From positions 1,054,001 to 1,118,000 of the forward strand of contig NHNW01000006.1 of NCBI GenBank assembly GCA_002786025.1: a stretch of DNA of 64,000 nt. Reading direction: 5' to 3'. Source of the DNA: Zasmidium citrigriseum (Eukaryota; Ascomycota; Dothideomycetes; Mycosphaerellales; Mycosphaerellaceae). The notes beneath the pieces were generated by a model. The model was not told the DNA's origin, ran no database searches, and saw nothing but the letters and a program-made list of their open reading frames with translations. Shown here in pieces: positions 54,538 through 64,000 of this stretch. The position numbers were made by a program, and so were the translations under genes. Each line of letters begins with the position of its first letter. The stretch's first letter is position 1.

Positions 54538-56700
54538 TTAGCCAAATCCGTCAGAAATATCAGGCTGTACGTTCCATGAAGAAGGATCCAGTAAAGCGTC
54601 CGTCGAGAAGTCTCCGGTCGCGAATTGATTGACGTAGGCTTCCACGTCTGCGAACATTTGTCCTGGGGAGTATGTCCAGTCTGATGGCAGTGAGTCTGGG
54701 TATGCAAAGTCGTTCATATGTAGTGAGGTGTCGTGAGCATTCCAGTAGTCCTGCGTGTCGATATTGAATAGGCCCTCAAGATTTGTGGACATCTGTGGGA
54801 GCGATATCTGGTCGCCGACGGCAGAAGCTTGTATGCTCTCGGGGTTCATTGAGGGCTCGCTCTGACTCTTCCACCCTGGAAAGGCTGTCTCGTAGATCAA
54901 GTCGAATACCGTGGCATAGGGGCGAGCATCAAGCATCTCTGTGGCCAGACCATGTAAAGTCTTGCTACAGGCTGCGAGCGTCCGCTTTGTCTCGGTTTTG
55001 TCAGACGCAGCCCCATGCCGTGCCGTGGAGGGACCGTTCGAAGTGAAGTATGCCAAGAACAAGCCGGCAGTCAGAAGTATTTGAAAGTAGTGCCTCGTGC
55101 AGTTGATCTGCCTTGCCCAGTACATCTCGGAGTACAGGGATATTACAGCTACGGCGCACTCGCTACACATGCGGCACAAATCCTTTGGTGGGCTTTTGTT
55201 GCTGGTGGAGGCTGCGTTGATCATGGCTCGAATCAGGAATAATCTTTCTTTTTGGCAGAGGAACTCATACCACCGTGGACGGTGGTACAGAGATTGCGGT
55301 TCTGCCTGATCGAAGCAAGGCACCGAGTTGCGCCATGCATCCAGCTCGTCAAGGAGCTCTTGGAATCTTCCATATAGGTCGCCCAGTCCGGCGAGCTGTT
55401 TGCTCGATAGTGGAATTCCTGTGGCTTTCTTGGCTCTGGTGAAGAACGTTGTGTGAATCCGAGATGTGATCTGCCGCAGTCTCACGAAGCAGTTGAACAC
55501 AGCCATAGGCGAAGGTACGGATGTCGACGGTCGACTATCCATGTCCAACGTGCCCATGAGTTTGGTCGCAACTTCGGCATCTGAGAGCTCCACGGGCAAC
55601 GGAACCTGAATGTCTTCATCAGCAATGGCAAATGGTCTCCCCAGGATCATGGATGTATGTCGATCGAGAACATATGACTCCCAAAACACCCGCCGTCGCT
55701 TCTGCTCTTCGATCGCAGGAACTGGCTGCAAAGGTTTAAGCTGCAATTCCAGGCTGACACAGATTGACATGCAAACACGGCCAATCTCCCATGTGGATGC
55801 ACCTGTACGTTGTCAGAAGTTGTTACAGAGCCAAGACTTCGAATTTTGGTTACCAGTGTGGAAGTAGACACCGAATCGAGCAAGTAGTAGCAGGCTTTGG
55901 GTAGCTTCTATGCCCGATAGAATGTTGATCCGGTCTGCCTGTGCCCGGGCCGTGAGAAAAAAGCCATAAGGATGTTCGTGAATATGACCGCGGCGCCGTA
56001 GAGGGACAGCCGACGTTGCGCATATCAGGTAGAAATTGAAGAGATCCTCGGCGGAGTTTTCGTCTTCGCTCTGATGGGAATAGACTCTCTCGAGGAGGGA
56101 AAGGACGTCCTGCTCCATCAGGAACGGCTTCTGTACGTGGGATTCATGTAGACTGCAAGCAATCAGTACACACACCCGAGCGAAATTTACACTCACTGAC
56201 TATGTGGTGAACAAGAAGCGTGCGGTATCGATGGATGGGAGCGGAGCAGGAGCAACCCGTGGCTGTTGAATGCACGGACGAGCCAGGAGGTGTTTCAGCA
56301 ACTGAGGCTGGAATCGTGGGTTGGAGAAGATCGTCTCAATAACATTAATGCCGCTGCCCTCACCAATGTATGATTCGTTGGCTGCATGATGCGGCTCCTG
56401 GTTCAAGACTGGTAGTTCAGCTCGTGCTTCCGGTTCAGTGCCATTTTCGACAGCATTTCGAAGATCCGCCTCAAGCTTTTCCAAGTCCGCAATAGATCTA
56501 TGAGCCCGTATCAGCCACAATCACCACACAGCGAGACAGGGGTCATACTGGCGGGAGTATTCTTCTCCTGTTGCTGGGTCCAAGAAGAGGCAATCAACAT
56601 TCGATTTATCGCATGGCGAGCATCGCGGAACGGCTTTGTCGCATTTCTGCTTGCGCGTGCGGCATCGCCGGCATGCATGTAATTGATTTGGGTCGGCCAT
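54538..56700 (-). CDS. Zn2Cys6 transcription factor with fungal-specific regulatory domain (second in locus)
   Basis: The exons are 56700-56549, 56497-56201, 56152-55854 and 55802-54538, giving 670 residues. The N-terminal zinc cluster is complete in exon 1 (ACRRCRTRKQKCDKAVPRC then SPC and VDC, about residues 10-37). After a linker the middle-homology domain starts around YLHESHVQKPF and includes RRRVFWESYVLDRHTSMILGRP (landmark residues RRRVFW...LGRP), the classical block of the fungal_trans domain. The C-terminus is acidic and rich in Asp, Tyr and Trp (for example DFAYPDSLPSDWTY), a possible activation region. The start at 56700 is the first true ATG. It is divergent from the WSC-GH3 gene, so it may act on that promoter. 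Confidence 0.88.
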
Positions 56701-57521
56701 TTTCAAGTCCCATCGTGATCAATGTCGCGTTAATGTTGAGGAGAGAATGGTCGACGCGACGTGGAGTTGAGGCAGAGCAAGCACTGACAGGGTTCTTAAT
56801 CAAAATTTAGAGGATGTCAATCAAAACGTAGCGGCTTCGCCCGCGCGTTCCGTAGCGCCCAGCCACCTCTACTTCGACCTCACCTCATCCACGTCAACGT
56901 TGCTCTTCACAGCCCGCACCATCACTTGATTGAACCGCAGTAGCTGTCTTCCAGCGTCATACCGATTGCGACTTGCCTGACGAGCGTTGATATGAATTGA
57001 TTGACCTTGTGGCCTTCTGCATTGGGTCCGTTCAATACGCGCCGTGTTCTGCCAACCGAGACTGCCACAATATGAGACGGCAATGGCCTATATACCCGGC
57101 TCGGCTCAGCCCCACACTTCAAACTGTCGAGATGGATTGCTTGCGCCGTTCAGGAAACCGCAGATGCCTTCTTCGGTCAATATCAGATTCTGGATAGATC
57201 GTCGGATTGCAGCACTGTTCCTGTACATGCCCCGCCCCACAAGCACGACCTCGTATTGCTCCTGCATACATGCGGATCACAATGATTTTGCCTAAATGCA
57301 AGATAGCCAACTTCAAGGGTGCCACGACATGGATCTATACGAAAGGTTTGTGGAGGCTCGTCATGTTCAAGTCGCCAGCATGACGGGATCGTTTGGTCAC
57401 TGACCAGCAGCGGTTTTGAATTCAGCCTGTTTATGGTTGGGCCTGGGGATACTTAAGATGGATTAGACACGGGCTTTCAAGTCAACACACTTCCCTCGAA
57501 GCCACCGAGAACTCCTCCACG
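56701..57521. promoter_or_regulatory. Divergent promoter region between regulator and WSC-GH3 gene
   Basis: About 820 bp with no coding gene. A CTGGGG at about 57449 fits the loose SYGGRG consensus of the carbon-catabolite repressor CreA, but such short sites occur often by chance. Confidence 0.4.
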
Positions 57522-60444
57522 ATGCTCTGGACTTGGGGTATTGCTCTTGGGCTGGAGCTGTTACTCGCAGCTCGTGCTAATGCGCAAACCTTCGTATGCT
57601 CCGGCTCGAATGGCACACAGTACAATGCCAGCACTTTGTATCTGGGTTGCTACACGGACAACACACCACGGACTCTGGATGGACCGATGACAAGCTCTTC
57701 ACTTAACACTCCGCAGTCGTGTGCGAATCACTGCGGCAACCTTGGATACAATTACAGTGGTGTGGAATACACAACGTGAGTCTGAACGTCGCTTGAGCCC
57801 ACGATCAGGCAAGACTGATACATCCGGCCCAGACAATGTTTCTGTGGAACCGCCATTAACGCCGCGGCCAACAAGTCCGATGAGAGCGCTTGTTCGTCTG
57901 CCTGTCCTGGAGATTCTTCAAAGATGTGCGGTGCATCGTACTTGTTAGTCGAATGATCCCTCTACAGTTTGCGGTACTGACTGTCTCTCAGCATGAATCT
58001 GTATGAGATCAGTAACCCGAATCCTGATGCACCAATCCAGAAAGGCCGAACACCTGTCTGTTTGACAAGCCCATTCTGCTCTCAGAAGGCTTGTGACAAG
58101 TCTCTTTCCATATCCGATCGAGTGGCTGCACTTTTAGAAGTCCTCACATTGGATGAAAAGATTTCCAACGTTGTCAGTACCGCCGCTGGCGTCCCAAGAA
58201 TTGGACTCCCTCCATACCAATGGTGGAACGAAGCACTACATGGGGTTGCCGACAGTCCAGGCGTTGGATTCAGACAGCCCAATGGATCTGACTTTTCCTA
58301 CGCGACCAGCTTCCCCAATCCCATCCTCATGGGCGCCGCCTTTGATGATGCCCTAATCCGTGAGGTAGCATCAGTCATTGGCAAGGAAGCGAGAGCGTTC
58401 GCCAACTATGAACAAGCTGGCTTGGACTTCTGGACACCCAACATCAACACGTTCTTGGATCCAAGATGGGGCCGAGGACTAGAAGTTGCCAGTGAAGATG
58501 TGTTTCACATGCAGAGCTATGTGATGCAGCTGATTCCAGGCCTTCAAGGTGGCATGACTGGAGATTCGAAACAGATCATTGCCACTTGCAAGCACTACGC
58601 CGTCTACGATGTGGAAACAAGAAGGACTTCACAGAACTACAATCCAACCCAGCAGGAGTAAGTTTACTGTCATCAACATCTGTCACATCTGCTGATATTC
58701 TATCCTTATAGCCTGAGCGAGTACTATCTCCAGCCATTTAAGACTTGTGTGAGAGATGCCGGCGTCGGAAGTATCATGTACGGATCTCAACCATACTTTC
58801 TTGTCAATGCCATTGACATGCTTCCAGGTGTGCCTACAACGCCATCGATGGCGTGCCGGCCTGTGCCAACGAATATCTGATGACAACTCTCCTTCGAGAG
58901 GACTATAGCTTCGATGAACCATACCACTACGTGGCGTCCGACTGCGACGCCGTCAGCGACATCTTTGAGAATCATGAATTCGTCGACAGCGCATCGGCTG
59001 CTTCAGCAGTCGCTCTCAATGCTGGGACTGACGTTGACTGTGGAGACACCTACTTGAATCTCAACGAGTCGATTGCGAATAATTGGACGACTGAAGCCAC
59101 TCTTGATAAGTCTTTGGCTCGATTGTACCAAGCACTTTTCACGGTGGGATACTTCGATGAGCAACCAGAATACGATGGCCTTTCGTGGAGCGATGTCAGT
59201 ACTGGAAGCGCGCAGTCCCTTGCCTACCAAGCTGCTTGGGAAGGCATGACGCTCTTGAAGAATGACGGTCTTTTGCCGCTGGAATCCTCTTATGGGAGGG
59301 TTGCCCTGATCGGCCCATGGGCCAATGCAACCACTCAGATGCAAGGCAACTATGAAGGAACGGCTCCATATCTCAAAAGCCCCTTGGAAGCCGCGCAAGC
59401 ACACTTCGACGATGCTCAATACGCCATGGGCACGTACATCGCATCTGAGAATACGACCGGCTTCTCCGAAGCCATCGCTGCAGCCGAGGAAGCCGACCTG
59501 ATCATCTACATGGGCGGTATTGATCTCAGCGTAGAAGCCGAAAGTAACGATCGCGAGACCATCACCTGGCCGAGCAATCAGCTTGATCTGATTGAGCAAT
59601 TGGCCCAGCTGGGTAAACCGCTTGCAGTTGTGCAATTTGGCGGTGGACAGGTGGATGATACTGCCCTGATGCAGAATGACAACGTCAATTCGATTTTGTG
59701 GGGCGGGTATCCTGGGCAGGATGGAGGGTATGCTGTGTTGGACATTCTCACGGGAAAGAAGGCACCCGCTGGACGCTTGACTACGACGCAGTATCCTGGT
59801 GATTATGGTGAGTCTTGCCTCTGACCAGTTTTTCAAAATAATGGCTAACATCGTGCCTCACAGTCGACCAAGTCAGCCTCTTCGACCCAGACCTTCGCCC
59901 CGGACCTAACAATCCCGGCCGAACCTACAAGTGGTACACCGGAGAGCCCGTGCTCCCCTTTGGATATGGACTTCACTACACGAACTTCACCCTGGAATGG
60001 GACACTACCACGGAAGACTCTTACGACATCGCTGAGCTTGTTGGCTCTTCGGTAAACAGTGTCTCTCCCTTCACCACCGTCAGTGCCAGCGTCAGCAACA
60101 CAGGCGAACGAACATCCGACTACGTTGGCCTCCTCTTCCTCAACACATCCAACGCCGGACCTCAGCCATACCCCAACAAATGGCTCGCTTCCTACACCAG
60201 AGCTCATGACATCGCTCCAGGAGCTTCGGAGACTCTCGAGCTGCCTCTCAATTTGGGCGCTCTGGCTAGGGCCAATGAAGATGGTGATCTTGTGATTTAC
60301 CCGGGCGATTATGAGATGATGCTGGACATTGAGCCACGGTTGAGATACGCATTTCAGTTAACAGGGTCGGAGACTGTGCTGGAAATGCTCCCGAGGCAGG
60401 CTGCGGAGTATAATTATACTGTACCGGTGCATCCAGCTCAGTGA
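57522..60444 (+). CDS. Secreted GH3 beta-xylosidase-like enzyme with N-terminal WSC domain
   Basis: The six exons are 57522-57775, 57833-57943, 57992-58657, 58712-58777, 58828-59807 and 59864-60444, giving 885 residues. The signal peptide (about 1-22) precedes a WSC module at about 37-122 (YLGCYTDN, then CANHCGNLGYNYSG, QCFCGT and CSSACPGDSSKMCG), a Cys-rich carbohydrate-binding domain. The GH3 part follows: YQWWNEALHGVA, PNINTFLDPRWGRG, KHYAVYDVE and the nucleophile segment SDCDAV near residue 403, a form typical of beta-xylosidases. A C-terminal fibronectin-III-like domain closes the protein. The WSC half is split by two introns. A WSC module on a GH3 enzyme is an unusual architecture. It is divergent from a Zn2Cys6 regulator. 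Confidence 0.9.
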
Positions 60445-60975
60445 GCAAGACGATAAAGCAGAGGGAAAGATATGTGCATGAAATGAGGGGCAGTACGAGT
60501 ACGTTCGCTCAACGATCCACGATCGTTACTGAGGTCTTCCCGAATCAACAATCATTTCATTTCCCCAATGTTACCTCCACGTCCTCACCAAGCACATGCA
60601 CCACCGCCTCACCCTGTGGCTGAGCACCGCCACATCAAGCACGAAATGACATCACGATCTCCTGAAAGTGAATGTCCCACCGATCAAGCAACATTGTGGG
60701 TGGTTCTCATGATGCCAAGTGAAGCCAAGTGACGTGAAACAAGTTTCGAAGAAGTTCGATCGCTTGGCCATGATGTGGCAGGCGCTTTTTGATGGTGGCT
60801 GAGCGCCATTGCTCTTGCTGCTTTGTTCAACAGTGCAAGAAGAAGAAGAGTATAAGAAGTCGACATCCACCATTGCGACCACTGCATTTGCAAAAGACTG
60901 CAACAGTCGAGCGGAGACACAGTCAATCAAACCACAGCAGATCTACCTACCTGCTACGAGCAAGACCTCACCATC
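60445..60975. other. Intergenic region before the microprotein gene
   Basis: About 530 bp with a TATA box at 60851-60856. Nothing else was recognised. Confidence 0.5.
60851..60856 (+). promoter_or_regulatory. TATA box of the Cys microprotein gene
   Basis: TATAAG about 120 bp before the ATG at 60976. Confidence 0.4.
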
Positions 60976-61158
60976 ATGCCTTTGATCTGGACCAAGGTAG
61001 ATCTTCACCGCCCACCTGCCACAAATCCTACTTGGTACTGATCTCTTTCATAGAACTGGGGCGGCAGACACTTCGGCGGCGGCGTTCGCGCAGACAAGAG
61101 CGGCGTCCATCGCAACCCCTTCCGATGCTCCTTCTGCGGACTTTCGTGCTTCAAGTAG
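60976..61158 (+). CDS. 41-residue Cys-containing microprotein
   Basis: I do not recognise it. Exon 60976-60996 (MPLIWTK) is joined to 61054-61158 over a 57-bp intron with a TACTGAT branch point and CATAG acceptor. The second exon encodes a Gly-rich start (NWGGRHFGGGVRADK) and a compact end, FRCSFCGLSCFK, with three Cys. Supporting signs are the TATA box, the clean splice sites in a tiny gene and a stop directly after the Cys motif. There is no signal peptide, so it would be intracellular, perhaps metal-binding, but with three Cys only and no clear fourth ligand apart from His residues. It is too short to be picked up by a length-limited gene search. Confidence 0.55.
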
Positions 61159-62175
61159 ACTAGCAAGCTATCGCCAGCCGACCCCACGATCACCTCTGAT
61201 GTTACAACGAGAGATACTAGAGCGGGGAGGACAGAAGGATGGAGGACAGAAGGAGAGTGACGAGCATGAGCATGGAGTTTTGAGATACCATTATGAGCGA
61301 GTTGCTTTACGATGGGCATGAAGCAGATCAGCAGTGCATGCTAGGTCTGCCTGAATGGTGAAGGATGATACCGTGCTATTGACAAACAGCACATGCTCTT
61401 TCAATGGAATGAGATACCCACAGATCCACAGTCATGTGGCTACGAGTCTCAACCCATCAGCGATGTCATTGAACGACTAGATGAGATACGTCCTTCGCTC
61501 TTCTCCAATGTCTCACGATGATCTACTGGTCCAGCCTAGTAGGCGGGCAGCAATTGCAGCAACAGGAAAAACACAAGTCATGTATCTGTACGCAGAGTCC
61601 ATAGGGACCAGTCGAAGTGGCTTTCTTGGGCGCTCGCCAAGCGAGGCAAGTCCTCGACTGCATCTCCTCCCAGAAAGCGACACCAACGAAATAGAATGGC
61701 ACTCTTTTGCGAGAACATGCCCGCTCAAGGCTCCAGGCATGCAGATGATTCATATCAGCTCCTGATGAGAGGCGCCAATCGGTTTGATGAGCTTCCAAGC
61801 TGCTAGCACCAGATCCGTCCAAGATGAGAACAGATTCGGCCACCGCAATCCAAATTTCTGCCATCAGCATCTCAGGGATCCCCATCGTTTCGTACTCCTC
61901 TTAGCTTGAGATCAGGAGCAGCTGAAAAAGACACACTTCTGTCCTCTCGTATGCTGATGCAGTCATGTTAAGGTTGTCCCCGAAGGTGTGAGCCATTGGT
62001 TCAATTGGATCATCACCGAACGAACCCGAGCACCGCACTTCTTCCAGAGAATTGAGACCTTGGCCTTCGACCATCTCATCTCCTCCTCGACGGCGAGATT
62101 TTGGTCTGGCCCGGCCATGGCCATACGCCGCACTGCAGGCTTACATCGACATTGCCACTCCGCTCGTCCGCCAAC
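61159..62175. other. Intergenic region, 1.0 kb
   Basis: Between the microprotein and the multipass membrane protein. A minus-strand ATG-started frame of 120 codons (61523-61885) is present but has no family features, so I do not call it. Confidence 0.5.
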
Positions 62176-63966
62176 ATGACCAACACCACCAACTGCGGAA
62201 TTCTGCTCGACAATGGCGCCATCACGAAGCCCGACCCGGACATCTCTGGTATCGGCGTTATTATCGCCTTCATCTTCAGCGCCTGCGTCACATTGGTAGC
62301 CACGCTGGGCGCCTACGTCTCTGGAATGGTCGACGAAGGTCTCCTACGCCCTGTGGACCGCCTCGTCCTACGCGTGCCCTCCCGTGCAGCAAAACACGTT
62401 GGAACTCACGTCGCTCTACGAAAAGCCATCCTCGCACTCAGCGATCAGCAAATCGTCACAGGAATTGCTATCCTGGCCTCTGGATTCAATGGACTACGAC
62501 TAGGGACCATCTCAGTCTACCACTTCCACATTGTCATCTACCTCGCTTGGATGTCGAGCAGCGTCCATCTCTCCGCCCTCACCATCCTCCGGCCTTTTCT
62601 GCACTTCCACCAAGGCGTCATGGTCTGGCGCGTCATCGGCATGATGGTCCTCTTCGTGATGCTCATCATTGCGCTGGTGCCCACCGTTAGCAACGAATGG
62701 GGGGTTGTCACGACGCAGTTTGATGGCAATCGGCCGATTCTCAACTTCCCACTCTCTATCTTTGGAGTGCCGGCGAATTGCTATTGGGGCAGACTTTGGG
62801 GAACTGGTGTGAATCCCGACTCGATCCTATCCTTCATAGTGCTCTTCATCAGCTACCTCTGGAAAATGGGCGGCATGTTCCAACCTTTCCGACGGAAGTT
62901 CTCTCGCTGGATACGATGCCCTATCGATCGACTACTCGAGAAGATGTTGCATGGGTGTGCGAAGGGTTACGAGAGAAATGGTGGGAAACTCTGGCTCTGG
63001 ACGTTCCGAACATCACTAGCTATCTACCTTCCATTGGAGGCAGCTCTCGAAGTGATGGGCTCCTTCTCTGCTGCGCTCTGGCTCTCGGTCCTGGGCCTCA
63101 TCTATGGCATCATGCAGATTCTCATCCCGCGCAATTACATGCTCTCAATCGATCCGAGTGTGGCCGAGTCGGAAAGCAACCTTGGATTCGGACAGCTGAT
63201 GCCCCTTATCCTACTGGTACAACCGCTTGGTGCCGTGACGGAGCATATTTGGCTGAAGAAAGAGTCCGACGAAGCACTATATACCGACTACGGCGGTGCA
63301 GATCCTTACAGTGCTACGCTCGGGCACTATCAAGAAGGCAGAAACCTGATCGGACTCCCCGATAAACCACTACTGCAGTACATGGCATCGTACGAACTGC
63401 CACCCTGGAAGGAGCAAGCTCCGCAGAGAATTCAGTTGAAAGCCTTGCTGTACACATCGAAGGTGTTCCACCTCATGGTTCTCATCACCCAAGCCGCCGT
63501 CGCAGGCACAGCTGGCGTAGTCTTCTGGGCCGACTACCTCACCATTGGCGTCGTTCCCGCCAGCAATTGGTACTACATTGCCTTCGGCGCTGCAGGATGG
63601 GCTGGCCTCTGCCCTCTTGCGACGCTCTGCATTGCACCGTGGAGTCGACTTGGCAAGTACTATAAGCGCGAAAGAAGGTCTTCTTCCACCGGCCGTCGAC
63701 ACAGTCGTCCGGCTCCGCCGAAGCTGCAGCTCAATACATGTACTTTCTCGCAGGAGACTGGACCGGAGGAGAAGAGCGGTCTCTCGCCGAACAGAGTGGA
63801 GTTAGGGCCAACGATCACCGGCGAGGTGACGGAAGTGTGGTCATCAGAATGGAGAAGAGCGTCGGTGCAGCATCCGCCTAAGAGTCCGGTGTCGCCTTCG
63901 CAGCCTCCTAGATCGCCTGTCTCGCCTTCACATTCTTCGAGGCCACCCATATCTCCGTCCAAATAG
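62176..63966 (+). CDS. Large multipass membrane protein of unknown function
   Basis: A single-exon gene of 596 residues, apparently complete, ending 34 bp before the window edge. The N-terminus CGILLDNGAITKPDPDISGIGVIIAF matches in style a large ascomycete-specific family of integral membrane proteins with unknown role (recognised by the Cys-Gly-Ile start and the PDPDISGIGV stretch). About nine to ten hydrophobic helices follow, including LSIFGVPANCYWG in an outer loop. The cytosolic C-terminus is basic and ends in a tandem of SPVSPSQ/PP-type units (KSPVSPS, RSPVSPS, RPPISPS), potential proline-directed phosphorylation sites. The start is the ATG at 62176; a longer reading from 62101 has no ATG. 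Confidence 0.8.
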   Translation: MTNTTNCGILLDNGAITKPDPDISGIGVIIAFIFSACVTLVATLGAYVSGMVDEGLLRPVDRLVLRVPSRAAKHVGTHVALRKAILALSDQQIVTGIAILASGFNGLRLGTISVYHFHIVIYLAWMSSSVHLSALTILRPFLHFHQGVMVWRVIGMMVLFVMLIIALVPTVSNEWGVVTTQFDGNRPILNFPLSIFGVPANCYWGRLWGTGVNPDSILSFIVLFISYLWKMGGMFQPFRRKFSRWIRCPIDRLLEKMLHGCAKGYERNGGKLWLWTFRTSLAIYLPLEAALEVMGSFSAALWLSVLGLIYGIMQILIPRNYMLSIDPSVAESESNLGFGQLMPLILLVQPLGAVTEHIWLKKESDEALYTDYGGADPYSATLGHYQEGRNLIGLPDKPLLQYMASYELPPWKEQAPQRIQLKALLYTSKVFHLMVLITQAAVAGTAGVVFWADYLTIGVVPASNWYYIAFGAAGWAGLCPLATLCIAPWSRLGKYYKRERRSSSTGRRHSRPAPPKLQLNTCTFSQETGPEEKSGLSPNRVELGPTITGEVTEVWSSEWRRASVQHPPKSPVSPSQPPRSPVSPSHSSRPPISPSK

Positions 63967-64000
63967 AGCGCTCAAACGAAGCATTGAGTGACTCTTTCAT

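Noticed and set aside
61523..61885. 120-codon minus-strand frame with an ATG start
   Set aside because: No domain, signal peptide or splice context. It could be checked for conservation, but sequence alone does not support it.
1..64000. tRNA, rRNA or CRISPR features
   Set aside because: No tRNA cloverleaf-like gene, rRNA segment or regularly spaced repeat array was noticed by eye. A covariance search would be needed to exclude small RNAs.

Overview
The window is nuclear DNA of a filamentous ascomycete (Pezizomycotina, probably a dothideomycete). The reasons are compact genes, GT-AG introns of about 46-76 bp with CTRAY-like branch points, typical fungal families (Zn2Cys6 regulators, DAL5-type MFS carriers, SAT4/rhodopsin-like membrane proteins, GH3 and GH31 glycosidases, a WSC domain, an MpaB-type oxygenase) and no bacterial signals. 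Exon ends below come from splice motifs and frame arithmetic: for every intact multi-exon model the exon lengths sum to a whole number of codons. The class-level placement is inference.

Layout. 1-12.7 kb: a Rom2-type RhoGEF running off the left edge, divergent from a flavin monooxygenase, then an amino-acid permease and an O-methyltransferase. 12.7-19.3 kb: a small secreted protein, a sparse 1.7 kb stretch, a rhodopsin-like membrane protein and a convergent Upc2-like regulator. 19.6-25.5 kb (minus strand): a CAX-type antiporter with altered active motifs, a DAL5-type carrier, and a secreted cell-surface protein whose proline-rich linker is encoded by nine consecutive microexons. 27-36.3 kb: a GH31 glycosidase, a GPI-anchored Ser/Thr-rich protein, an MpaB/rubber-oxygenase-type protein, a type-B carboxylesterase and a short-chain dehydrogenase. 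36.8-44 kb: a Cys-rich GPI-like protein, a stand-alone EgtD/EasF-type methyltransferase, a single-pass membrane protein with a PPxY tail, a small tail-anchored-like protein and a P450. 44-60.5 kb: a GH3 beta-glucosidase, a frameshifted DAL5-type carrier, a Zn2Cys6 regulator divergent from an HpcH/HpaI aldolase, a D-2-hydroxyacid dehydrogenase, a second Zn2Cys6 regulator and a WSC-GH3 beta-xylosidase. 60.9-64 kb: a 41-residue Cys microprotein and a large multipass membrane protein.

Working together. The 44-60.5 kb block reads as a carbohydrate-use locus: secreted glycosidases at both ends, one carrier, two regulators, and in the middle an aldolase plus a hydroxyacid dehydrogenase suited to breaking down a 2-keto-3-deoxy acid. 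This is inferred from families and order. The most unusual single gene is the microexon gene at 23.8-25.5 kb. No tRNA, rRNA, CRISPR array or intact transposon was seen.
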